DNA of 64,000 nucleotides from an uncultured Hyphomicrobiales bacterium (GCA_903824185.1 CAIJVU010000036.1:83714-147713); one strand, 5' to 3'; shown: positions 11,072-21,184, counted from the first letter of the stretch. Notes: generated from the sequence alone by a model not told the origin. Translations and numbers: made by a program.

Positions 11072-11941
11072 ATGAGCGGCGCACATAGCAACAACCACGA
11101 CTACCACCTTGTCGACCCGAGCCCATGGCCCTTGGTCGGCTCGATCAGCGCTTTTGTGACTGCCTTCGGCGGGATCATGTGGATGAAATCCATGGCAGTG
11201 GGTGGCTTGCACCCCGGTCCTGTGATGTTTGGCGCCGGCTTTATCGGCATTCTCTACACCATGCTGTCTTGGTGGAGCGATGTGGTGAACGAGGCCGAAT
11301 ATCAAGGCCATCACACCCGCGTGGTGCAGCTGCATCACCGCTACGGCATGATCATGTTCATTGCCTCGGAAGTGATGTTCTTCGTGGCGTGGTTCTGGGC
11401 CTTTTTCGACGCCAGCATCTATTCCGGCGAGATCAAGCAGTTCTTGCGCGTTGAATTTACCGGCGGTCATTGGCCCCCCAAGGGCATCGAAGTGTTCGAT
11501 CCCTGGCATTTGCCGCTCATCAACACTTTGTTGTTGCTGCTGTCGGGCACAACCGTGACCTGGGCGCATCATGCCATGCTTGAAAACGACCGCAACGGTT
11601 TGAAATGGGGCTTGTTCCTCACCGTTCTGCTCGGCATGTTCTTCACCGGCGTGCAGGCGTATGAATATTCCCATGCCGCTTTTGGTTTCAAAAGCAGCAT
11701 TTATGGATCAACCTTCTTCATGGCGACCGGCTTTCACGGCGCGCATGTGTTGATCGGGACGATCTTCCTCATCGTCTGCCTGTTCCGTGCCCTGAAAGGC
11801 CATTTCACCGCCGAGCGTCATCTGGGCTTTGAATTTGCCGCTTGGTACTGGCATTTCGTTGACGTGGTGTGGATGTTCCTGTTCCTCGCCATCTATGTCT
11901 GGGGTTCGCAATGGGGTGCGGCCGCAGCGGCCCATCACTAA
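11072..11941 (+). CDS. ctaE: Cytochrome c oxidase subunit III
   Basis: A 289-aa subunit III with seven hydrophobic helices that stabilises the oxidase core. Conserved segments are [36 protein letters not shown] with the buried acidic site, [18 protein letters not shown], and [15 protein letters not shown] near the end. An AAGGAA ribosome site precedes the ATG. The gene ends just before a strong intrinsic terminator, which closes the structural part of the oxidase locus. Confidence 0.97.
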   Translation: MSGAHSNNHDYHLVDPSPWPLVGSISAFVTAFGGIMWMKSMAVGGLHPGPVMFGAGFIGILYTMLSWWSDVVNEAEYQGHHTRVVQLHHRYGMIMFIASEVMFFVAWFWAFFDASIYSGEIKQFLRVEFTGGHWPPKGIEVFDPWHLPLINTLLLLLSGTTVTWAHHAMLENDRNGLKWGLFLTVLLGMFFTGVQAYEYSHAAFGFKSSIYGSTFFMATGFHGAHVLIGTIFLIVCLFRALKGHFTAERHLGFEFAAWYWHFVDVVWMFLFLAIYVWGSQWGAAAAAHH

Positions 11942-11961
11942 ATGTGACGCCATTTCCCTTT

Positions 11962-11988
11962 AAAAAGGCGGCAGATGCCGCCTTTTTT
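11962..11988 (+). terminator. Intrinsic terminator after ctaE
   Basis: AAAAAGGCGGC pairs with GCCGCCTTTTTT across a four-base AGAT loop, followed by CTTTT. It is a textbook stem and T-run placed 20 bp after the ctaE stop and 50 bp before the DUF983 gene. Confidence 0.85.
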
Positions 11989-12037
11989 CTTTTGTGCCCG
12001 CCTGTCTCTCCCGCTCACGCTGCCAAAGGTTTGGACC

Positions 12038-12436
12038 ATGACCGACCCCGCTCCCCGTCACAAGAAACCCCATCCGGTTTGGGCCGGATTGATGGGGCGC
12101 TGCCCCGAATGCGGCAAGGGCAAATTGTTCAAAGGCTTCATGGCCATCGCGCCCCACTGTTCGGAATGCGGGCAAGATTTTTCGCAAGCGGATTCGGGCG
12201 ATGGTCCGGCGATTTTCGTGATGCTGATCGCAGGCTTTATCGTCATCGGCGCCATGCTGGTGATTGATACGCTTTACGAGCCGCCCATCTGGTTGATGCT
12301 GAGCATTTTCATTCCGCTGGCGATCCTTTTGAATATCGGCATGATCCGCCCCTTCAAAGGCGTTTTGGTGACCTTGCAATTCCATCACAAGGCCGGACAG
12401 GGACGCCAGCAAGACACCGATCCCCCCAACCACTAA
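12038..12436 (+). CDS. DUF983 zinc-ribbon membrane protein
   Basis: A 132-aa protein that starts at ATG 12038 with AAAGG upstream. Two Cys pairs (CPEC and CSEC, near residues 22-50) form a zinc ribbon, with GLMGRCPECGKGKLF as the family signature. Two membrane helices follow (about residues 65-85 and 90-110). DUF983 proteins accompany oxidase loci in Alphaproteobacteria and are thought to help assembly, but the role is unproven. It ends four bases before the SURF1 gene. Confidence 0.9.
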   Translation: MTDPAPRHKKPHPVWAGLMGRCPECGKGKLFKGFMAIAPHCSECGQDFSQADSGDGPAIFVMLIAGFIVIGAMLVIDTLYEPPIWLMLSIFIPLAILLNIGMIRPFKGVLVTLQFHHKAGQGRQQDTDPPNH

Positions 12437-12440
12437 ACGG

Positions 12441-13193
12441 ATGTTGCGCATGATACGCTCACGCTTTCTGATCCCGCTTGTCACCACTGTGATTGTTGAA
12501 ATCACCTTGATCACGCTGGGCGTGTGGCAGATCGAACGGCGCGACCTCAAACATGCCCTGATTGCGAAGGTCGAGGCAGGGCTCACAGCCCCCGCCAATC
12601 CGCTGCCCGCCTCTGCCGCATGGCCGCGTCTGCCAGCGCTTGAAATCGATTATCAAAAAGTGTTTGCACGCGGCACTTTCCTGCATGAACGCGAAGCCTA
12701 TCTTTATATGCTCTATGTAGCGGAAGCAGGCGGCGAGCCCACCCCCGGCTATGCGGTGATCACGCCGTTGCAACTGGAGGAGGGCGGGATTGTGCTGGTC
12801 AATCGCGGCTATGTGCCCACCAGCAAACTCGACCCCGCAAGCCGTGCGCAAGCCCAGACCACAGGCCCCGTCTTGGTGACCGGTCTGTTACGCAGCAGCG
12901 AAAAACGCAACTGGTTTTCACCAGATGACCAATGGGCGAAAAAATTATTCTACACCCGCGACCTCACCGCAATCACCGAGGCGCTTGGCCTGACCAAACT
13001 CGACAAAGGCCCCGTCGCACCGTTTCTTCTGGAAGCCGATGCCACACAAAATGCCGGCGGCTGGCCGAAAGGCGGGCAGACCATCATTCAATTCACCGAC
13101 AATCATCTGCAATATGCCGTGACATGGTTCAGTCTGGCGCTGGGTGTGCTGGTTTTATTTGCCGTCTGGTACAGACAAAACCGTCACGCCTGA
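12441..13193 (+). CDS. SURF1-family oxidase assembly protein
   Basis: Helps insert haem a into subunit I. The 250-aa protein has the SURF1 layout: an N-terminal membrane helix ending GVWQIERRDLK, a periplasmic domain with GYAVITPLQL and VLVNRGYVP, the NHLQYAVTWFSLAL motif, and a C-terminal helix. It follows DUF983 with four bases between stop and start, so the two are cotranscribed. Confidence 0.93.
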   Translation: MLRMIRSRFLIPLVTTVIVEITLITLGVWQIERRDLKHALIAKVEAGLTAPANPLPASAAWPRLPALEIDYQKVFARGTFLHEREAYLYMLYVAEAGGEPTPGYAVITPLQLEEGGIVLVNRGYVPTSKLDPASRAQAQTTGPVLVTGLLRSSEKRNWFSPDDQWAKKLFYTRDLTAITEALGLTKLDKGPVAPFLLEADATQNAGGWPKGGQTIIQFTDNHLQYAVTWFSLALGVLVLFAVWYRQNRHA

Positions 13194-13277
13194 GTTGAAA
13201 CCAAGCCCCTGCTTGTTATATGCATCGGGCGGCTTTAGTTTAATGGCGATTTTGCTCTCTCAGAGGACTTTACAACC

Positions 13278-14693
13278 GTGCGCTATGTTTCTACCCGCGG
13301 CTTGGCCCCTGCCCTTGGTTTTTCCGATGCTGTTTTAACCGGTCTTGCCCGGGATGGCGGGCTTTATTGGCCCGAGCATTTTGTCTCGCTGAAAGAGGCC
13401 GAGATCGCAGGCTTTGCGGGACAGTCTTACGAGGCGGTTGCGCGCACTGTCCTCAGCCCCTATGCCACAGACATTGAGGTCGCAGAACTCAGTGCCATGA
13501 TCGATCAGGCCTATGCCAGTTTCCGGCATAATGTGGTCTGCCCGCTGGTGCAAATCGGCGACAATCAATTCGTGCTGGAACTGTTTCACGGCCCCACCCT
13601 CGCCTTCAAAGATGTGGCGATGCAGCTGTTGGGCCGCTTGATGGATCATATCCTCAAAGCCCGTGGCCAACGCGCCACCATTGTCGGCGCGACATCGGGG
13701 GATACAGGCGGGGCGGCGATTGAAGCCTTTTCGGGCCTTGAACAGGTGGATGTGTTTATCCTCTATCCGCATGGGCGGGTCAGCGAGGTGCAACGCCGGC
13801 AAATGACCACCGTCCATGCCGCCAATATCCATGCGCTTGCCGTCGAGGGCACGTTTGATGATTGCCAAGCCCATGTCAAAGCCATGTTCAATCATCTCAC
13901 CTTCCGCGACCATTATGCTTTGTCAGGCGTCAATTCGATCAACTGGGCGCGCATCCTCGCGCAAACCGTTTATTATTTCACCGCTGCCGCCGCTTTGGGG
14001 GCGCCGCATCGCCCCGTGAATTTCAGTGTGCCGACGGGGAATTTCGGCGATATTCTGGCAGGCTATGTTGCCAAATCCATGGGCTTGCCGATCAAGCAAT
14101 TGATGATTGCCACCAATAGCAATGACATTCTCGCGCGCACCATGGCCACAGGACGCTATGATGTCACGGGCGTGATGCCGACCTCCTCCCCCTCCATGGA
14201 TATTCAGGTCTCATCGAATTTCGAACGGCTGTTGTTTGAGGCTTGCGGACGCGATGCAGAGCGCATTCGCCACATGATGGCAGGCCTTGCGCAAAGCGGC
14301 GCCTTCACCATTCCCGATCAGGCGCTTGCAACCATCCGCCACGATTTTGCAGCACTGCGCGCCGATGAAGAAGCCGTGAGCGGGTGCATGCGCTGGGTCT
14401 TGGACACAACCGGTTATTTGCTTGATCCGCATACGGCGGTGGGTGTTGTGGCCTCCAATGCGCAATTGGACAACGATCCCTCCACGCCCTCGATTGTTTT
14501 GGCGACCGCCCATCCCGCCAAATTCCCCGATGCCGTGAAACAGGCCACCGGCATTCACCCCGCTTTGCCACCGCATCTCGCGGATCTGCTTGAGCGCAAA
14601 GAACATTTTACGGTCTTGGCCAATGATGTCACAGCCATTGAAAGCTTTATTGCCAAACACAGCCGGATCAGCAACGAGAGGCCAAGCGTTTGA
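13278..14693 (+). CDS. thrC: Threonine synthase
   Basis: Converts O-phosphohomoserine to threonine with PLP. The 471-aa protein has the PLP lysine in GPTLAFKDVAMQ, the phosphate-binding glycines in GATSGDTGGAAIEAF, and VPTGNFGDILAGYVAKSMGLP. The start is a GTG at 13278, ten bases after GAGGA, and the N-terminus MRYVSTRGLAPALGF matches the family. Homoserine kinase (thrB), the preceding step, lies about 8 kb away on the other strand. The TGA stop overlaps the TTG start of the M16 peptidase. Confidence 0.96.
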   Translation: MRYVSTRGLAPALGFSDAVLTGLARDGGLYWPEHFVSLKEAEIAGFAGQSYEAVARTVLSPYATDIEVAELSAMIDQAYASFRHNVVCPLVQIGDNQFVLELFHGPTLAFKDVAMQLLGRLMDHILKARGQRATIVGATSGDTGGAAIEAFSGLEQVDVFILYPHGRVSEVQRRQMTTVHAANIHALAVEGTFDDCQAHVKAMFNHLTFRDHYALSGVNSINWARILAQTVYYFTAAAALGAPHRPVNFSVPTGNFGDILAGYVAKSMGLPIKQLMIATNSNDILARTMATGRYDVTGVMPTSSPSMDIQVSSNFERLLFEACGRDAERIRHMMAGLAQSGAFTIPDQALATIRHDFAALRADEEAVSGCMRWVLDTTGYLLDPHTAVGVVASNAQLDNDPSTPSIVLATAHPAKFPDAVKQATGIHPALPPHLADLLERKEHFTVLANDVTAIESFIAKHSRISNERPSV

Positions 14694-16000
14694 CAGAAAT
14701 CGACAACGCGTCCCCCCATGACAGCGGCGTCAAAATCACCCGCCTGCCGTCGGGCTTGCGGATTGTCAGCGAGAGCATGCCGCATCTCAAAACCGTTTCA
14801 GTGGGTCTTTGGATCAGCTGCGGATCGCGGCATGAACAGGCGCATGAACACGGCCTTGCGCATCTGATCGAACATATGGCGTTCAAGGGCACCAAAAGCC
14901 GCAGCGCCCGACAGATTGCCGAAGAGATCGAAAATGTCGGCGGTGACTTGAATGCCGAAACAACGGCTGAAAGCACGGCCTATTTTGCCCGCGTGATGGG
15001 AGAGGATCTGCCGCTGGCTTTGACCATTCTCAGCGACATTGTGGCCAATCCTTTATTTGATGAAACCGAACTCACCCGCGAGAAAGACGTGATCTTGCAA
15101 GAGATCGCAAGCTATGAGGATAATCCCGAAGAATTGGTGTTTGATTTGTTCATGCAACAGGCCTTCCCCGATCATGCCATCGGACGCCCTATTCTCGGCT
15201 CATCCGCAAGCCTTGCCGCTTTTACGCCGCAACATCTGCATGCCTTTGTTGCCCGCCATTATACGCCCTCCCAAATCGTTGTTGCGGCAGCAGGAGCGGT
15301 TGATCATGACGGTTTGGTGGCCTTGGCCGCAAAGGCTTTGGCGCATCTGCCCGCACCCACAGTGAACAACGCGCAACAGGCGCTCTATCAAGGCGGGGAT
15401 TTGCGCGAAAAACGGCGGCTGGAACAGGTGCATCTTGTGATGGGGGCGCGCGGGGTGAGTTTCAACGATCCCTTGCATGAAGCGCTGCATGTGCTGGCGC
15501 AAATTCTGGGCGGCGGCATGTCCTCGCGCCTGTTTCAGGAGCTGCGGGAAAAGCGCGGCCTTTGCTATGACGTGCATGCCTTTTTCACGCCCTTTTCCGA
15601 TACGGGTATTTTTGGTGTTTACGGCGGCACGGGGACGGACCAGCTCTCTGATTTCATCGAGGTTTTGTTGCAAGAATGGGATCAGATCGAGGGTCAACTC
15701 GATGAGGCGGAAATCAACCGTGCCAAGGCGCAAATCAAAGTGGGTCTCTTGGTGTCGAGCGAATCCCCCGGTCGGCGTGCGGACCAGATCGCCCGCCAAA
15801 TGCTGGCCTTAAACAGGATCCCGCCACGCGAAGAGCTGATCAAACGGATCGAGGCTGTGGACAGACCCGCCTTGGTCCGCGCCATTCAAAGTCTCAAAGA
15901 AGCCCCCCCGACCCTCGTCATTTTGGGTCCGCAGGGACGTTTATTGAATAAATCGCAATTTAAAGCGCGTTTCAGCCCCAATCTTGTCACAAAATCCTGA
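14690..16000 (+). CDS. M16 zinc peptidase, mitochondrial processing peptidase-like
   Basis: A 436-aa inverzincin. The zinc motif HLIEH is at about residues 61-65, with the downstream Glu in ENVGGDLNAETTAEST. The C-terminal half keeps the GGGMSSRLFQELREKRGL glycine-rich loop of the family. The start is a TTG at 14690 overlapping the thrC TGA, with GAGAGG seven bases upstream; no internal ATG fits the N-terminus. The pairing of thrC with this peptidase is common in Rhizobiales. Substrate unknown. Confidence 0.92.
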   Translation: MTEIDNASPHDSGVKITRLPSGLRIVSESMPHLKTVSVGLWISCGSRHEQAHEHGLAHLIEHMAFKGTKSRSARQIAEEIENVGGDLNAETTAESTAYFARVMGEDLPLALTILSDIVANPLFDETELTREKDVILQEIASYEDNPEELVFDLFMQQAFPDHAIGRPILGSSASLAAFTPQHLHAFVARHYTPSQIVVAAAGAVDHDGLVALAAKALAHLPAPTVNNAQQALYQGGDLREKRRLEQVHLVMGARGVSFNDPLHEALHVLAQILGGGMSSRLFQELREKRGLCYDVHAFFTPFSDTGIFGVYGGTGTDQLSDFIEVLLQEWDQIEGQLDEAEINRAKAQIKVGLLVSSESPGRRADQIARQMLALNRIPPREELIKRIEAVDRPALVRAIQSLKEAPPTLVILGPQGRLLNKSQFKARFSPNLVTKS

Positions 16001-16038
16001 TTTTTCGATCGTCGGCGCGTTAATCTAAATTTGCAGCA

Positions 16039-18975
16039 ATGCTTGCCCTTCCTGCCGCAGGGCTTTACCTAAAACACTCTTGGCCGAAACAGGATCACAT
16101 TTTGCTGCCCCAACACATTCTCCGTGTCCTTTTCAGCATGACCTTCCTGCTTGCCAGCCTCGCCGCGCAAGCTGTCGAGCCCGTGCGGCTGCTGCCCAGC
16201 ACCACCGTGATTGACCTGTTGCGCCAAGTCGAATTCCACCGCACCGACGGCGACGCGATCCAGATCTCCACCGCTCCCGGAACCGACGGCATTGTCCGCC
16301 GCATGGCCATCAGCGCCAAGGACAATGGAACCAATCCGGACTGGATCGTTTTCGCGTTGAAAAACGACTCGGAAGAAACCATCACCCGCTGGCTGGTGGC
16401 CCCGCATTTTCACATGATCGGTTCGGGCATTTTATTGCCTGATCTCGGGGCCACGCGCATCACCGCGGTGACATCAAGCGCCGGTGATCCGCCTGAGCGT
16501 ATCGACAGTCCGGAAGCCGATATTTTTGAAATCACGCTGGAAGCGGGCGCGGTGGTCACCTATGTGGCAGAACGCGCCTCGCCCCTTTTGCCGCAACTGA
16601 CCCTCTGGTCGCCTGACAGCTACAAAGACCGGCTGAGCCGTCTCACGCTTTATCACGGCATGGTGATCGGCATTTCGGGATTGCTGGCGCTGATCCTGAC
16701 CATTGCCATTGTTATTCGCGGCGCCTTGATTTTTCCGGCGGCCGCAGCACTGGCCTGGTCCGTCTTGGCCTATATCAGCGTTGATTTCGGTTTTCTCGCG
16801 CAATTGCTGAAACTGACCCCTGAAGCCGAACGCATCTATCGGGCGGGGTCGGAAGTTGCGCTGGCAGCCACATTGGTGGTGTTTTTATTCGCCTATCTCA
16901 ACCTCAACCGCTGGCATGTGCGTTACGGACAATTCACGCTGGGTTGGGTCGGCTTGCTGTTGGCGTTGATTTTTCTGGCTTGGTACAATCCGGCACTGGT
17001 CGCGGGGATTGCGCGCTTTTCAATCGGCGCGATTGCAGTCATCGGTTTTGTGCTGATCGTCTATCTCTCCACCCATGGCTATGACCGCGCGGTGTTGCTG
17101 ATCCCCACTTGGTTCTTGCTGCTGATCTGGGTGGCGGGGATCGGCTTTATTTTGATGGGGCGTTTGCAAGACGAATTGGCGCCGGTGATCGCGGTCGGTG
17201 TGATTGTGATCTTGGTGATGCTGGTGGGCTTCACGGTGATGCAGCATGCCTTTTCGAGCGGCGTGTTGTCGCATGGGCTGGTGAGCGAAAGCGAGCGCAA
17301 AGCACTGGCCTTGAACGGATCGGGCGACTCGGTTTTTGACTGGGATGTGATCTCCGACAAAGTCACGGTGGGTATCGAGATCGAAACCGCCTTGTCGATG
17401 ACCGAAGGGGAATTGTCCGGCCCTGCAGCGCGCTGGGTTGAATTGCTGCATCCCTTCGACCGTGACCGCTTCCGTGCCACGCTGGATGCCGCCTTGGAAC
17501 AGGCGCGCGGACGCATCCAGCTCGATTTCCGCCTGCAAGGCAATGACGGGCATTATCTCTGGTTCCAGTTGAAATCACGCCCCTTGGTGGCCGAAGACGG
17601 CTCCGTGATCCGGATTGTCGGCACGCTGACCGAGACCACCGGCAACAAGCTCGCCGAACAACGCATTTTGAAAGATGCCGTCAGAGACCATCTGACGGGC
17701 TTGCCCAATGAGCGACTGTTCATTGATCGGGTGACGCATTTGCTGTCGCTGACGCGCGGGGGTGAAAATATCCGTTCCACCGTGATGATGGTGGATCTGG
17801 ATCGCTTCCGCAGTCTGAATGAACGCATGGGCGTTGCGGGCGGCGATACGATTTTGCTGACCATGGCCCGCCGCATCGGCCGCTTGCTGCGCCCGCAAGA
17901 CACTTTGGCGCGGTTGGGGGCGGATCGCTTTGCCATTTTGCTGTTGTCGGAACGCGAGCCCGGACCCATTACCGCCTTTTCCGATGCCGTGCGCAAAACC
18001 ATTGCCGCCCCTGTCAATTATGGCGACAAGGAAATTTCCCTGACCGCCTCCATCGGCATTGCCCTGCCCGACCCCAATGCCGAAACAGGACCGGATGATT
18101 TATTGCGCAATGCCGAAATTGCCATGACCCATGCCAAGCGCTTGGGTGGTGACCGCATCGACGTGTTCCGCCCCGCCATGCGGGCGCATCGGACCGATCG
18201 TGCCGCTGTTGAAAGCGACTTCCAACAGGCTGTGGCCACACAGGCCATCCAAGTGCGCTTCGTGCCGATGGTGCGGCTGGAAGACCGCTCGATTATCGGC
18301 TTCGAGGCAGTGCCGCGCTGGGAAGCGCCAAGCTATGACACGCTGGCGCCGGGTGAAATTCTCGACATTGCAGCCGAAAACGGCTTTGCCAATGAGTTGA
18401 CGCAAATTGTTCTGGAACAGGCAACGCATGAACTCAGCCTGTGGCAGGAGGCTTTGGAAGTCGAGCCGCCGATTTTCGCGACCGTCAATATTTCCGGACG
18501 GCAATTGATCGAGCATGATCTCGTGCAAGACATCAAAGCCATTCTGGCGCGCCATTCGGTGCGGCGGGGATCGCTGCGTCTGGAAATCACCGAAAACGGC
18601 GTGATGGACAATCCCGAATATGCGTCGCGCGTTCTCAACCGCTTGGCGGAAAACGGCATCGGCCTCATTCTCGATGATTTCGGCACCGGCTATTCCTCTT
18701 TGTCTTATTTGCAGCGCTTCCCCTTCGACATCATGAAAATTTCGCGCGTGTTGCTGCGCGAAGATGCCAGCGGCCAACGGCCCGCGATTTTGCGCGCCGT
18801 GGTGGCCTTGGCGCAGGATCTCAATATGACGGTGGTGGCCGACGGGCTTGATCAGGAAAGCGATGCCAAAGCGCTGCAAGCGGTGGGTTGCGAATATGGC
18901 CAAGGCTATATCATCGGCCCGCCGATGACCGCCGCCCAAACCCGCTCTTTGCTGGGTGTGACCGGCCAAGCCTAA
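16039..18975 (+). CDS. 7TM sensor with PAS, degenerate GGDEF and EAL domains
   Basis: A 978-aa inner-membrane protein probably acting in cyclic-di-GMP turnover or sensing. A signal segment (about 25-46) leads to a periplasmic 7TMR-DISM-like domain (to about 200), seven membrane helices (about 205-395), a PAS domain (about 425-540), GGDEF (about 555-710) and EAL (about 725-970). The GGDEF site reads LGADR, so diguanylate cyclase activity is unlikely. The EAL site is EAV, with DDFGTGYSS and the Asn, Glu and Lys positions kept but VVAEG altered to VVADG. Phosphodiesterase activity is therefore possible, not certain. Start is ATG 16039; an in-frame TTG at 16102 is an alternative. Confidence 0.88.
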   Translation: MLALPAAGLYLKHSWPKQDHILLPQHILRVLFSMTFLLASLAAQAVEPVRLLPSTTVIDLLRQVEFHRTDGDAIQISTAPGTDGIVRRMAISAKDNGTNPDWIVFALKNDSEETITRWLVAPHFHMIGSGILLPDLGATRITAVTSSAGDPPERIDSPEADIFEITLEAGAVVTYVAERASPLLPQLTLWSPDSYKDRLSRLTLYHGMVIGISGLLALILTIAIVIRGALIFPAAAALAWSVLAYISVDFGFLAQLLKLTPEAERIYRAGSEVALAATLVVFLFAYLNLNRWHVRYGQFTLGWVGLLLALIFLAWYNPALVAGIARFSIGAIAVIGFVLIVYLSTHGYDRAVLLIPTWFLLLIWVAGIGFILMGRLQDELAPVIAVGVIVILVMLVGFTVMQHAFSSGVLSHGLVSESERKALALNGSGDSVFDWDVISDKVTVGIEIETALSMTEGELSGPAARWVELLHPFDRDRFRATLDAALEQARGRIQLDFRLQGNDGHYLWFQLKSRPLVAEDGSVIRIVGTLTETTGNKLAEQRILKDAVRDHLTGLPNERLFIDRVTHLLSLTRGGENIRSTVMMVDLDRFRSLNERMGVAGGDTILLTMARRIGRLLRPQDTLARLGADRFAILLLSEREPGPITAFSDAVRKTIAAPVNYGDKEISLTASIGIALPDPNAETGPDDLLRNAEIAMTHAKRLGGDRIDVFRPAMRAHRTDRAAVESDFQQAVATQAIQVRFVPMVRLEDRSIIGFEAVPRWEAPSYDTLAPGEILDIAAENGFANELTQIVLEQATHELSLWQEALEVEPPIFATVNISGRQLIEHDLVQDIKAILARHSVRRGSLRLEITENGVMDNPEYASRVLNRLAENGIGLILDDFGTGYSSLSYLQRFPFDIMKISRVLLREDASGQRPAILRAVVALAQDLNMTVVADGLDQESDAKALQAVGCEYGQGYIIGPPMTAAQTRSLLGVTGQA

Positions 18976-19022
18976 CCGGTTTGAGCGCCTGACGCGTTTG
19001 AACGTGAGAGTTTGAAAAGGGC

Positions 19023-19610
19023 CTAGGCGTGGCCTGTGATGGAAGACAGCTGGACGAGATCAATGCCGTTTTGTTGCAAGACGCGCTCATATTTATTGTC
19101 GATGCGCGGATCAAACAATAAAGACGGATCGACCGCACATGTGAGCCAGCCATCGCCTTGCAATTCGGTTTCGAGCTGGCCTGCGGACCAGCCTGCATAG
19201 CCCAAGGCGAACAAGGTTTTTTCCGGTCCGCGCCCCTCCGCCATCAGGCGTAAAATATCGAGTGTTGAATTGAGATATAATTCATCGCCCACCAGCAGAC
19301 TGGTTTCGGCGATTTTGATATCACCCGTATGCAACACGAAGCCGCGCCCCGGCTCGACCGGCCCGCCGCGCAAAACCATGGTGCGGTCCACAATGTCTTG
19401 TTGCCCGCCTTTGATATCAAGCTGGTCCAAGATCGAGGAGAACAAAAGATTGGTGGCGGCATGATTGACCACAATGCCCATCGCCCCTTCCGATGAATGC
19501 GCGCACATATAGATGACGCTGCGGGCAAAACGTTCGTCCTGCATGCCCGGCATCGCCACCAAAAACTGTCCTGCGCAATAATGGCTGTCGCCAAGCTTCA
19601 TCATAATCAC
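19023..19610 (-). CDS. YqgE/AlgH (UPF0301) family protein
   Basis: A 195-aa cytosolic protein of the UPF0301 family. Signatures are GQFLVAMPGMQDERFARSVIYMCAHSSEG (start and end motifs cited), GAMGIVVNHA, RGGPVEPGRGFVLH, and the C-terminal ALGYAGWSAGQLE. No catalytic role is established; relatives are linked to alginate or envelope regulation. ATG 19610 is preceded on its strand by AAAAGGTGATT. It is transcribed divergently from the DsbD-N-like gene, with a promoter gap of about 100 bp. Confidence 0.93.
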   Translation of the reverse strand: MIMMKLGDSHYCAGQFLVAMPGMQDERFARSVIYMCAHSSEGAMGIVVNHAATNLLFSSILDQLDIKGGQQDIVDRTMVLRGGPVEPGRGFVLHTGDIKIAETSLLVGDELYLNSTLDILRLMAEGRGPEKTLFALGYAGWSAGQLETELQGDGWLTCAVDPSLLFDPRIDNKYERVLQQNGIDLVQLSSITGHA

Positions 19611-19712
19611 CTTTTGATAATGACTTCATGCTAGAATGACAAAGAGTTGGGAACAAGTCCCACTTTCTCATTCTTTTCTGAACCCATTGGCCGCAAGGCC
19701 CCGAGACCACCC

Positions 19713-20579
19713 ATGCCTGATCCGTCTTTTGCAATGTTTCTAAGGCTTTTTCGAGTTGTTTGCGGGCTCCTCCTGCTCAACCTGCCCCTTTTGCCCGCCC
19801 ATGCCCAAAGCCATGGCAACAGCAAATGGGCCAGCCTGCGTCTGTTCCAAGCCGAGCATCAAGCCGATGGAAGCTTTTGGGGCGGGCTGGAAATAGCCCT
19901 CAACCCCCATGTCAAAACCTATTGGCGCACGGTGGGCGAAGCGGGATTGCCGCCGCGTTTTGACTGGAGTGCGTCAGACAACCTCGCCGATCTGACCCTT
20001 GCCTGGCCTCGCCCGATCCGTTTCGAGGATGGTGGCGGTCAATCAATTGGCTATGACAAGACGGTTTTGCTGCCTTTCTTGATCAAACCCATCAATCCGC
20101 AAAAACCCGTCACGCTTGATCTGACCATTGATTATGCGGTCTGCGAGAAATTATGCCTGCCGCAGCATGACCGCATCAAACTGGTTTTTGATGCCAACAA
20201 ATCACCCGCCCCCGAGCTTGTGCAAGCTTTGCATCATGCCTTGGCGCTGGTGCCGCAAAAACGTGACTTGGGCAGTTCCGCGCATCCGTCCATCGAGCGG
20301 GTGATCAATGAAAGCGACATGATCCGGATTGATACCCGCCTTGATCCCGAGAGCCGTATCGAGGATGTCTTTGTTGAAGGGCCGGATGGATGGGTCTTTG
20401 CAGCCCCTATTCTTCTGCAGGGGCCGGAAAATGGCCGGCAGAGTTTTCTCGTCAGCGTATTGGAACGGCCGCATCGCGACGACCAGCTGGCCAATCTGAC
20501 GCTTTCGGTGACCCTCGTCACCAGAAACCTGTCGAGCGAAACCGTTCTCACACTCGACAAGCTAGGGCGCGCGCCCTAG
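19713..20579 (+). CDS. DsbD N-terminal-domain-like periplasmic protein
   Basis: A 288-aa exported protein starting at ATG 19713. A signal peptide ends near PAHAQSHG. The mature region follows the DsbD N-terminal (thiol-accepting) domain seen as a stand-alone protein in rhizobia: SFWGGLEIALNPHVKTYWR, GEAGLPPRFDW, and the Cys pair in YAVCEKLCLPQH at the expected place. The membrane and thioredoxin parts of DsbD are absent, so it is a partner or remnant rather than a full transporter. A peroxiredoxin follows, consistent with a redox context. Confidence 0.8.
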   Translation: MPDPSFAMFLRLFRVVCGLLLLNLPLLPAHAQSHGNSKWASLRLFQAEHQADGSFWGGLEIALNPHVKTYWRTVGEAGLPPRFDWSASDNLADLTLAWPRPIRFEDGGGQSIGYDKTVLLPFLIKPINPQKPVTLDLTIDYAVCEKLCLPQHDRIKLVFDANKSPAPELVQALHHALALVPQKRDLGSSAHPSIERVINESDMIRIDTRLDPESRIEDVFVEGPDGWVFAAPILLQGPENGRQSFLVSVLERPHRDDQLANLTLSVTLVTRNLSSETVLTLDKLGRAP

Positions 20580-20676
20580 GTTACGCCTCACGCGCCCGTC
20601 ATTGGCCGTGCGTTCCATCACGACGATCCTGTCCGTTACAAAATGTGCTTAACACGCTTGAAGGGAGACTGAATTC

Positions 20677-21162
20677 ATGACCATTGCTGTAGGCGCCCAT
20701 TTGCCAGAAGCCACATTCCGCATCACCGCCGAAGGCGGGCCCGTGGCCAAAACAACCGCTGAATTGTTCAATGACCGCAAAGTGGTGCTGGTTGGTGTCC
20801 CGGGGGCTTTCACGCCCACCTGCGACCGCAATCATTTGCCCGGCTATATCAAACACGCCGCAGAAATCAAAGCCAAAGGCATTGATGCGATTTTATGCAC
20901 CAGCACCAATGATGCTTTCGTGATGAAGGCCTGGGCGGAATCAACAGGCGGCAAAGACATCGTGGAATTTATTGCGGACGGCAACGGCGATTTCGCCAAG
21001 GCCATCGGCCTGTCTTTTGACGGTTCGGGCTTTGGCCTCGGGATCCGCTCGCAGCGTTATGCGATGGTGGTTGATCACGGCGTGGTCAAAAGCCTGCATA
21101 TCGAAGACGCCCCCGGCAAAGCCGATATTTCCGGCGCGGAAGCCATGCTCAAATCGCTCTGA
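20677..21162 (+). CDS. Peroxiredoxin, Prx5 family
   Basis: A 161-aa thiol peroxidase reducing hydrogen peroxide and alkyl peroxides. The active site reads VPGAFTPTCDRNHLPGY, peroxidatic Cys49, with the catalytic Thr and the later Arg in GIRSQRYAMVVDHGVV. Start at ATG 20677 after AAGGGAG. Closely related bacterial proteins work with glutaredoxin. It converges on rnhA, with a shared terminator between. Confidence 0.95.
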   Translation: MTIAVGAHLPEATFRITAEGGPVAKTTAELFNDRKVVLVGVPGAFTPTCDRNHLPGYIKHAAEIKAKGIDAILCTSTNDAFVMKAWAESTGGKDIVEFIADGNGDFAKAIGLSFDGSGFGLGIRSQRYAMVVDHGVVKSLHIEDAPGKADISGAEAMLKSL

Positions 21163-21184
21163 TTGCAGCTTGCTTCAAACCATC

